From an uncultured Gammaproteobacteria bacterium (lineage in GTDB: Bacteria; Pseudomonadota; Gammaproteobacteria; CAIUAS01), in assembly GCA_903897205.1 (NCBI GenBank), contig CAIUAS010000079.1:1-5174 (forward strand): a DNA stretch of 5,174 nucleotides, read 5' to 3'. How positions within the stretch are numbered: position 1 is the first letter of the stretch; each line of letters opens with the position of its first letter. The translations under genes were made by a program, and so were the position numbers. The notes below the pieces were generated by a model. The model saw only the letters and a list, made by a program, of their open reading frames with translations, did not search any database and had not been told where the DNA came from. Positions 1 through 5,174 of the stretch are shown one piece after another.

Positions 1-1988
1 AGAGCAAGCTTGCTGATTATGAAAAACTTCTTAGAGAGGGTGTGAGTCTGAATAAAGATAAAATAGAAGCTATAAAAATTAACAATGGACTGCTTACTTG
101 TAAATTAGGTGGGAGTATATTAGCAGTTAAAGAAAACATAACTGCGCTAAAAATAGAGCTATTATATAGTGAGGTTAATGCCGAACAAAATGTTGAACTG
201 ACTGATACAAATAATGAAGCTATGTTCGATAAACAAAAGAGTAATATTGTTGAGATAGGAAAATTAGCGTATGTTCAAAACAGCGAAATATCTTATGCTC
301 AGCGTTACGCTGCGGGAGAGATTTGTGATATAAAGAAAAATAATAATACTTATCAAATAAAAAATATTCTCGCCGTTCATGATTATGCGATTATTAAATA
401 TAATTTAAATATTCTATTAAATAAATTGTCTGTTGATTCAAGTTACTATGATTGTTCCCGAAATATACGTGCTCTATTTGAAGAAAAAATCGACAATGGT
501 AAGACGGAAATTAATGAAACTAATAACAATTTAATTGTTTGGAAAGAAAAGGTAAAGCAAATTTTTGGCGCTTTTGAAGTGAATGGAAAGTTAAATATCA
601 ACGAATACGAACGTAAGACGTTAGGTAACTATTTAACAAAAGCTTTAGATGACGAAAATTGTAACTTTGATGCTGTGTTGGAATATGCTGAAATTGTAAT
701 CATGCAACCGTTTGGCGCAAAAGAATTATTAAATAAATTACGCGCAACTGATCTGTCAAAACCTGCTGAAGTTAGGGGACTTTTTAGGGTGATATATAAG
801 TGCCTAAATATCTGGCAACTACAATTTGAAAATGATACTGAATTGGGCTTATTTGGGCATGGCTTAAAATCTATGCATGAAGCAGGTATGACTGAAGCTG
901 ATTTTATCAAATTTAAAATTATGGAAAAAGAATTAGGTAAAAGTGTTTGGTTAGCAACAGAAAAGACAGAACATAATAATTACCTTACATCAGGGGTTTG
1001 TTATACAGATATTCTGGATAGCTTATTATACATATCGACAAAAACGGATGACTTTATTAAAAGTACTAGTAATATACGTGTTGATATCGCAAGGGAATCA
1101 GGAAAGTTTAATAATGGCTCGAGCGTGCTCGATAAAATAACAAAATTACAAAGCAATCTATATGATGAGTTTTTTAAAAAAAATGTTATCGACAAAGTAG
1201 AATATCAGAAGAGTATAAAGACTATTAAAGGTAACAATGGTGATTGTTGTAATGTCAATGAATTGGTAACTGCTGTTTCCACAAAAACTAAATTATATCT
1301 TGAGCAAAATAAACAACGATTCCCCACGCTATTCGCATCTGCAGATGCTGGTTTGGTTGGTGAATTAACCGACGCTATTGAAACGTTACGAAAAGAAGCA
1401 GATATTTTTAATGAGCAAGAACAATTAGTAAGAATGCTATTTTGCTTAAATTATTATAGACAACTTTTCAAAGAAGCTAACAAGCCAGTGCTTGAAAAGA
1501 GTTTAACCGACATAATAAACGAACAACTTAATACTATAATCGCTAGTAATACAGGCCATACGGAATTACCAGGTGGAGTAGACTTCAGATTGAAGAGTTT
1601 GCTTGAACAGCAATTACCTGGTCTACAGTCAGTTATTTTTGCAGATGATATTAATCGAGTCACTGCTACTTATTTGAAAGGCAATATTTTTCAAACTAGA
1701 AATGAGGATATTGCTAAGAGTATGCAGGAGTCTGTCAACAAGATGGGGTTGTCTGGGGCTGAAGCGACTAAGCGTGCTTATTATTGGTCTAATCAAGATT
1801 ACTATAGCGTAATAGAAGGTTACCAAAGCTTCTATCGAAAAATATTAGATGAAAAAAGAAATAGTAATAAGCTGTTAAAAGGGTTAGACAAAATATTACA
1901 ATTGCACACCACCGCCCCTAATAATGCGCCCACAGAGACAAAGCGGTCAAAGGATGCCCCCTTATTCTCATTAAGGAACTATTTTTAA
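1..1988 (+). CDS. Large hypothetical protein, 5' end cut by window edge
   Basis: I do not recognise this protein and assign no function. The frame is open from the first complete codon (base 3) to the TAA at 1986-1988, giving at least 662 residues. A GTG at 42 could be read as a start (648 residues), but the codons before it read as ordinary coding sequence (SKLADYEKLLREG). The purine-rich AGAGAGGG also ends one base before the GTG, too close for a normal ribosome binding site, so the true start is probably outside the window. Numbering from the GTG, the protein is hydrophilic, rich in Lys, Asn, Glu and Leu, with no signal peptide or membrane segment in the visible part. It looks mostly helical, for example around 440-500 and 555-620. 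The last 30 residues (TTAPNNAP..., then a KRSKD stretch and FSLRNYF) look like a disordered tail. I see no P-loop, zinc site or catalytic motif. It is more AT-rich than the dnaX operon. A secreted effector is possible but unproven. Confidence 0.8.
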   Translation, partial: SKLADYEKLLREGVSLNKDKIEAIKINNGLLTCKLGGSILAVKENITALKIELLYSEVNAEQNVELTDTNNEAMFDKQKSNIVEIGKLAYVQNSEISYAQRYAAGEICDIKKNNNTYQIKNILAVHDYAIIKYNLNILLNKLSVDSSYYDCSRNIRALFEEKIDNGKTEINETNNNLIVWKEKVKQIFGAFEVNGKLNINEYERKTLGNYLTKALDDENCNFDAVLEYAEIVIMQPFGAKELLNKLRATDLSKPAEVRGLFRVIYKCLNIWQLQFENDTELGLFGHGLKSMHEAGMTEADFIKFKIMEKELGKSVWLATEKTEHNNYLTSGVCYTDILDSLLYISTKTDDFIKSTSNIRVDIARESGKFNNGSSVLDKITKLQSNLYDEFFKKNVIDKVEYQKSIKTIKGNNGDCCNVNELVTAVSTKTKLYLEQNKQRFPTLFASADAGLVGELTDAIETLRKEADIFNEQEQLVRMLFCLNYYRQLFKEANKPVLEKSLTDIINEQLNTIIASNTGHTELPGGVDFRLKSLLEQQLPGLQSVIFADDINRVTATYLKGNIFQTRNEDIAKSMQESVNKMGLSGAEATKRAYYWSNQDYYSVIEGYQSFYRKILDEKRNSNKLLKGLDKILQLHTTAPNNAPTETKRSKDAPLFSLRNYF

Positions 1989-2081
1989 GAAATAGCATCG
2001 CGTGCAGCATAGACTAGGCAATTAGTATGCTTTAAACCAAACCCGTTGAGGTTTTAGGCAGTGCCAAGAGGGTGTTTTTTT

Positions 2082-2110
2082 CATCTGTATCATTAATCAT
2101 AGATGTTTTT
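2082..2110 (+). terminator. Candidate terminator of the large hypothetical gene
   Basis: CATCTGT at 2082-2088 pairs with ATAGATG at 2099-2105 (7 bp including one G-U) around a 10-base AT-rich loop, and five T follow at 2106-2110. It lies about 95 bases after the stop of the + strand gene. A second, weaker candidate sits just upstream: a small GGC-AGT-GCC hairpin at 2057-2065 followed by seven T at 2075-2081. On the - strand this hairpin is followed by A residues rather than T, so it would not serve recR. The stem is GC-poor, so strength is uncertain. Confidence 0.4.
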
Positions 2111-2141
2111 GCCTGATCACATTATTGAGTAATATGGGCGC

Positions 2142-2738
2142 TTAAACTTCCGAGCGTTCCGTCAATGCTCGAGCTAAAGTATTGCCATCGACAAATTCTA
2201 ACTCACCACCCAGCGGTACACCATGAGCAATACGGGAAGTATTAATATTGCGCTGTTTAATGATCTCAGCTAAATAATGTGCGGTGGCTTCGCCTTCAAC
2301 GGTGGGATTGGTTGCTAAAATAACTTCTTGCGGCGGATGTTCCGTTAAATTCTTGAGCAGTTGATCGAGGCCTAATTCTTCAGGGCCAATGCCATCTAAA
2401 GGAGACAAGCGTCCCAGCAACACAAAATAATAACCACGGTAACTGCCAGTTTGCTCAATGGCAATGACATCAGCGGGCGTTTCTACAATACAAAGCAATG
2501 ATTGATCACGATTTAGGTTGGCACATAAATTGCAAAGCGTTGTTTCACTTAAAGTGCGACAACGCTGGCAATGTTTAACTTGCATGATGGCGGTTTCTAA
2601 TATTTTAGCTAAATTAAGCCCGCTAGAACGCTCGCGCTCTAAAATATGAAAAGCCATACGTTGAGCGGATTTGGGGCCTACGCCTGGCAAGCAACGTAAG
2701 GCCATAATGAGTTGATCAATAAGCGGGCTAAATATCAT
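2142..2738 (-). CDS. recR: Recombination mediator protein RecR
   Basis: RecR acts with RecO and RecF to load RecA onto SSB-coated single-stranded gaps in recombinational repair. At 198 residues it has the usual family length. Visible domains in order: an N-terminal helix-hairpin-helix (LPGVGPKSAQRMAFHIL, about 17-33); a four-cysteine zinc finger (C57, C60, C69, C72, in HCQRC and CNLC); a Toprim domain from about 81, with E86 in VETPADV and the ATNPTVEGEATA stretch at 142-153; and the C-terminal GVPLGGELEFVDG signature at 173-185. The ATG start gives the typical MxFSPLI beginning. It lies 11 bases after the ybaB stop and has no clear Shine-Dalgarno sequence (GTAGTTTTTAAT precedes the ATG), so translation may depend on coupling to ybaB. 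It is the last gene of the dnaX-ybaB-recR operon. No key residue is missing. Confidence 0.97.
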   Translation of the reverse strand: MIFSPLIDQLIMALRCLPGVGPKSAQRMAFHILERERSSGLNLAKILETAIMQVKHCQRCRTLSETTLCNLCANLNRDQSLLCIVETPADVIAIEQTGSYRGYYFVLLGRLSPLDGIGPEELGLDQLLKNLTEHPPQEVILATNPTVEGEATAHYLAEIIKQRNINTSRIAHGVPLGGELEFVDGNTLARALTERSEV

Positions 2739-2749
2739 ATTAAAAACTA

Positions 2750-3082
2750 CTATTCATTGCCGCCAGCATCGCCAAAGCCGCCTGGTAATTGAATGCCAGC
2801 AGTTAATTTACTCAATTTTTCGCGGGAGGATCGTTCAATTTTTTCAACAGCATTATTAATGGCAGCAGTGATTAAATCTTCAATTATTTCTTTTTCTTCA
2901 TCTAATAAAGAAGGATCAAGATGCGTTTTCTTACACGTATGACGTCCCGTCAATTCAATGCGGACTAAACCACCGCCAGCTTCACCAACTACAATCATAT
3001 CAGCAAGTTCTTTTTGCGCTTCTTGCATTTGTGACTGCATTTTTTGTGCTTGTTTAAGTAAGTTATTAATATCAGGTTTCAT
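2750..3082 (-). CDS. ybaB: Nucleoid-associated protein, YbaB/EbfC family
   Basis: This is a small DNA-binding protein of the YbaB/EbfC family, 110 residues, close to the 109 of E. coli YbaB. In the family it forms dimers that bind DNA and contribute to nucleoid structure. The visible signatures are the N-terminal amphipathic helix LLKQAQKMQSQMQEAQKELA (8-27), the strand region GEAGGGLVRIELTGRH (33-48), the family hallmark DPSLLDEEKEIIEDLITAAINNA (57-79), and the C-terminal QLPGGF stretch before a short Gly-rich end. The ATG start is supported by the Shine-Dalgarno-like AGAGGT ten bases upstream. It sits between dnaX (46-base gap) and recR (11-base gap), the classic order. Its conserved place beside recR has prompted proposals of a link to repair, but nothing in the sequence proves one. 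Confidence 0.96.
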   Translation of the reverse strand: MKPDINNLLKQAQKMQSQMQEAQKELADMIVVGEAGGGLVRIELTGRHTCKKTHLDPSLLDEEKEIIEDLITAAINNAVEKIERSSREKLSKLTAGIQLPGGFGDAGGNE

Positions 3083-3092
3083 AAGATCTATT

Positions 3093-3098
3093 ACCTCT
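3093..3098 (-). promoter_or_regulatory. Ribosome binding site of ybaB
   Basis: AGAGGT on the - strand, ten bases before the ybaB ATG. It is the only clear Shine-Dalgarno-like sequence among the three operon genes; dnaX and recR have none that is obvious. Confidence 0.55.
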
Positions 3099-3128
3099 AA
3101 AAAATTAAAACAATTACGTGTATATTAC

Positions 3129-4727
3129 TCAGCTTTCATCCTCGCTTAGGATAGCAGGATTTTTAGTTTGAATCGAATGGGTATCGAGTTTGGCGTCGAA
3201 AATTTTTATAATGGTTTGAACGTTCGCATCATTGTGCATAGCTTGGGTAGCTGTCTCTAATTGTTCCATTTGCTGTTGCTGTTTATTGCGTGCTGGCGTG
3301 TTTAAGTTAGGCGATCCTGGGGTGATTTTAAGCTTAATGGCGTTGCCAAAAAAACTAGATAATGCTTCAGCTAAACGCGCCTCTTGTTTGGAATTGCATA
3401 ATGCACTTTGTGAGGGATCAAGTTCTAAGTGCAGAAAGCTATCAATCCGTGTTTTAACGGCGCAATTCGTGGCAAGTGCTTGAGTGAAACCACTCAAATT
3501 TAAGCGTGGTATCAATTTGATCCATGCTTCAGTGGTATCAGGAAGAGGAGATGCGTCAGTAACGCCTGTGCGGCTAGCAAGCAGACTAGGAGAAGTTTGC
3601 GCAGGCGCAACGGAGTTTTTTTCTTCTTCTAGGGCTACCGCTTCGGTTGGGCGAAAGGCTAGCATGCGCAATAACGTCATTTCAAAACCAATTCTGGGGC
3701 TTGGTGCAAGGGGTAAATCACGGCGTCCAATAATACCAATTTGGTAAAATAGTTGGATGTCTTCAGCAGTGAATTGGTGTGCCAAGCCAAGAATTTGCTC
3801 AGGCTGCTGATAGTGTTGATCGATGGCCGTTGGTATTATTTGTGCAAGCGCGATATGGTGTAATAGAGTAACGAGTTCTTCTAAAGCATTAGCAAAATCA
3901 GTGCCTTGTTCGGCTAGTTGATTGACACAACTTAAAATAGCTGGTGGATTTTGTTGCACAAGGGCATCGAGTAATTGGAAAATGTGGCTTTGTTCTATCG
4001 TGCCTAACAATTCACGCACATCGCCCGCATTAACTTTGCCGCCACTAAATGCTATGGCTTGATCAAGCAGGCTTAACGCATCGCGCATGCTGCCATGTGC
4101 CGCATGGGCTAATTGAGTGAGTGCAGGTAATTCATATTCGATTTGCTCTTGCTGCAAAATATTTTCAAGTTGCTTTTCAATTTTTTCAACCGATAAATTT
4201 TTTAAATTAAATTGCAGGCAGCGTGACAAAATGGTGATAGGTAAACGTTGCGGATCGGTAGTTGCTAATAAAAACTTAATATGGGGAGGTGGTTCTTCTA
4301 AGGTTTTGAGCAAGGCATTAAAGCTGTGCCCAGATAACATGTGAACTTCATCGATGAGATAAACTTTATAACGGCCACGCGTGGGCGCATATTGCACATT
4401 ATCTAATAATTCGCGAGTATCTTCTACTTTGGTGCGTGAAGCGGCATCAACCTCAATTAAATCAACAAAACGACCCGCATTAATTTCCTGACATGTTGAA
4501 CAAGTTTCGCAAGGTTTTGAACTGACGCCTGTTTCACAATTCAAACATTTGGCTAGCAAGCGTGCTAGGGTTGTTTTACCAACACCGCGTGTACCCGTAA
4601 ATAAATAAGCATGGTGTAATCGATTACTATCCAAAGCATTGATGAGTGCCCGCAAAACATGTTCTTGACCTACCATTTCCACAAATGACCTAGGACGATA
4701 TTTGCGTGCTAATACCTGATAACTCAT
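3129..4727 (-). CDS. dnaX: DNA polymerase III subunits tau/gamma (clamp loader ATPase)
   Basis: DnaX is the AAA+ motor of the clamp loader, which opens the beta clamp and places it on primed DNA. The protein has 532 residues, against 643 for E. coli tau. Visible elements: start MSYQVLARKYRP; Walker A GTRGVGKTT (45-53); zinc-binding cysteines C64, C73, C76, C79; Walker B YLIDEVHML (D126, E127); sensor 1 LLATTDPQ (153-160); the SRC motif (168-170) with arginine finger R169; sensor 2 GSMRDALSLLDQA with R215; the domain III collar to about 360. A tail from about 399 (AWIKLIPRLNLSGF to IKIFDAKLD) resembles domain V, which binds the polymerase alpha subunit. Only about 35 residues separate domains III and V, so the DnaB-binding domain IV looks largely absent. 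An internal A AAA AAC site at codons 369-371 could produce a shorter gamma-like form. No clear Shine-Dalgarno precedes the ATG. dnaX leads the operon, directly after ffs. Confidence 0.97.
   Translation of the reverse strand: MSYQVLARKYRPRSFVEMVGQEHVLRALINALDSNRLHHAYLFTGTRGVGKTTLARLLAKCLNCETGVSSKPCETCSTCQEINAGRFVDLIEVDAASRTKVEDTRELLDNVQYAPTRGRYKVYLIDEVHMLSGHSFNALLKTLEEPPPHIKFLLATTDPQRLPITILSRCLQFNLKNLSVEKIEKQLENILQQEQIEYELPALTQLAHAAHGSMRDALSLLDQAIAFSGGKVNAGDVRELLGTIEQSHIFQLLDALVQQNPPAILSCVNQLAEQGTDFANALEELVTLLHHIALAQIIPTAIDQHYQQPEQILGLAHQFTAEDIQLFYQIGIIGRRDLPLAPSPRIGFEMTLLRMLAFRPTEAVALEEEKNSVAPAQTSPSLLASRTGVTDASPLPDTTEAWIKLIPRLNLSGFTQALATNCAVKTRIDSFLHLELDPSQSALCNSKQEARLAEALSSFFGNAIKLKITPGSPNLNTPARNKQQQQMEQLETATQAMHNDANVQTIIKIFDAKLDTHSIQTKNPAILSEDES
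3586..3621 (-). promoter_or_regulatory. Candidate -1 programmed frameshift site in dnaX
   Basis: On the coding strand the codons GAA AAA AAC (E369-K370-N371) contain the heptamer A AAA AAC (3621-3615), in the correct phase for tandem -1 slippage. Four bases later a perfect hairpin, TTGCG-CCTG-CGCAA (3610-3597), follows. After a -1 shift the frame reads L R C A C A N F S and stops at TAG (3588-3586). The product would have about 380 residues and contain domains I-III, like E. coli gamma. E. coli dnaX uses A AAA AAG with an upstream Shine-Dalgarno stimulator and a downstream stem-loop. Here the last base is C and the upstream stimulator is only a weak AGAAGAAG. The seven-A run might also allow transcriptional slippage. 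Confidence 0.6.
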
Positions 4728-4760
4728 AAGGCTTTGTTAATATAAGAAATGAATAAATTG

Positions 4761-4870
4761 GAGGCAGCCCATCAGCCACACCCCGGCACACGCATCAACA
4801 ACTACCGCTGCTCCCTTCCGGGCCTGACGGGGTTCGCTGTCTAGCGTTGCGAGGGAACCGATGTGCTACC
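4761..4870 (-). ncRNA. ffs: 4.5S RNA, signal recognition particle RNA
   Basis: This RNA binds the protein Ffh to form the bacterial signal recognition particle, which targets nascent membrane proteins to FtsY and the translocon. On the - strand the conserved core GTCAGGCCCGGAAGGGAGCA is present, with the GGAA tetraloop at 4819-4816 and the AGCAGC internal-loop strand that contacts Ffh. Flanking arms also match the E. coli RNA: CCCTCGCAACGCTA on the 5' side and GCGTGTGCCGGG on the 3' side. The ends pair: GGTAGC (4870-4865) with GCTGCC (4768-4763), continuing across one mismatch through CATCGG with CTGATG. This sets the mature RNA at about 108-110 bases, near the 114 of E. coli. The exact ends may shift by a few bases. 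Its 3' end lies about 33 bases before the dnaX start, with no hairpin or T run between. Confidence 0.95.
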
Positions 4871-4885
4871 ATTGCGAGGCTAGAG

Positions 4886-4912
4886 ATTAAACTAGATTAG
4901 GGTTGGGATCAA
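4886..4912 (-). promoter_or_regulatory. Possible promoter of ffs
   Basis: On the - strand TTGATC (4912-4907) could be a -35 box and TTTAAT (4891-4886, five of six consensus bases) a -10 box, with a short 15-base spacer. Shifting the -10 to the overlapping TAATCT gives 17 bases but a poorer box. Either places the transcript start roughly 5-10 bases before the mature 5' end of ffs, leaving a short leader that RNase P could remove, as in E. coli 4.5S RNA. Since no terminator separates ffs from dnaX, the same promoter might also feed the operon. Confidence 0.3.
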
Positions 4913-5102
4913 TAAAGATGTGCTTATTATGTTTCAATTATGATACTAGCCGCGTGTTCTTCTATATCGCCACTGTCAGAGCTCAGTGCCAGGATCAAAC
5001 AGTATGGTGACGTATTCAGGTCGGACGTTCGCATGTGCTGTGAACCTAAAAGACGCTAAAGCCCATGATTACTGGGGTTCTGGGGGGGCATTGTGGAATT
5101 TG

Positions 5103-5129
5103 AAAAATCACGCCCAAAAAGTTTCGGGC
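5103..5129 (-). terminator. Candidate rho-independent terminator after tRNA-Ser
   Basis: On the - strand, eight bases after the tRNA CCA end, GCCCGAA pairs with TTTGGGC (5129-5112; 7 bp with one G-U, 4-base loop). Four bases (GTGA) and then five T follow (5107-5103). The position directly behind the tRNA fits a terminator separating the tRNA transcript from ffs. Confidence 0.55.
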
Positions 5130-5135
5130 TGGTAA

Positions 5136-5174
<39 letters not shown>

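Noticed and set aside
561..611. An EF-hand-like stretch, FEVNGKLNINEYE, at about residues 178-190 of the large protein (numbered from the GTG).
   Set aside because: It has the central Gly and the final Glu, but position 1 of the loop is Ala rather than Asp and no second hand is seen, so calcium binding is not supported.
846..875. A glycine-rich GLFGHGLKS segment resembling a P-loop in the large protein.
   Set aside because: The spacing does not fit GxxxxGK[ST] (a Leu separates Gly and Lys), and no Walker B or hydrophobic strand context is present.
629..1826. Short open frames on the - strand inside the large hypothetical gene.
   Set aside because: They are 64-93 codons long, fully inside a long continuous frame on the other strand, and resemble no protein family.
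2958..4344. Open frames on the + strand opposite dnaX and ybaB (for example 2958-3149, 3232-3483, 3484-3747, 4117-4344).
   Set aside because: They lie antisense to well-identified genes, have no family-like features, and are Cys/Ser-rich in the way typical of reverse-strand translations.
4847..4879. Direct repeat of TTGCGAGG at 4847-4854 and 4872-4879 near the 5' end of ffs.
   Set aside because: It is only eight bases, one copy is inside the conserved ffs arm, and there is no sign of an insertion or attachment site.
4918..5010. A 30-codon + strand frame beginning ATG TGC TTA in the gap beyond ffs.
   Set aside because: It has no clear ribosome binding site, is very short, overlaps the likely ffs promoter side, and shows nothing recognisable.

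Overview
The window reads as a moderately AT-rich gammaproteobacterial chromosome. DnaX, YbaB and RecR all match the gammaproteobacterial forms closely, and the SRP RNA is the short bacterial 4.5S type. The AT bias and the large unrecognised protein next to housekeeping genes would fit a host-associated lineage such as the Legionellales/Coxiellaceae. That placement is inference only.

Left part (1-1988, + strand): one long reading frame for a Lys/Asn-rich, apparently soluble protein I cannot assign to a family. The frame is open to the left edge, so the gene is cut by the window and its true start lies outside. Bases 1989-2141 are a convergent intergenic gap with an AT-rich hairpin-plus-T candidate terminator for this gene.

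Centre (2142-4727, - strand): recR, ybaB and dnaX, transcribed dnaX -> ybaB -> recR with gaps of 46 and 11 bases, so very likely one operon. DnaX is the clamp-loader ATPase of DNA polymerase III. YbaB/EbfC is a small nucleoid-associated DNA-binding protein. RecR works with RecF/RecO in loading RecA at gaps. dnaX carries a candidate programmed -1 frameshift cassette: an A AAA AAC slippery heptamer, a 4-base spacer, a perfect 5-bp hairpin, and a -1 stop ten codons after the slip. This would give a short gamma-like product of about 380 residues beside the 532-residue tau. The tau tail is itself short and seems to lack most of the DnaB-binding domain IV while keeping the polymerase-binding domain V.

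Right part (4728-5174, - strand): the 4.5S SRP RNA gene (ffs) ends only about 33 bases before the dnaX start, with no visible terminator between them. About 230 bases further upstream is the 3' half of a tRNA-Ser gene, cut by the right edge and followed by a candidate terminator. The order tRNA-Ser, ffs, dnaX, ybaB, recR is a known housekeeping arrangement. The space between ffs and the tRNA terminator (about 4871-5102) holds a possible ffs promoter and a weak G-rich fold, and I see no convincing gene in it.
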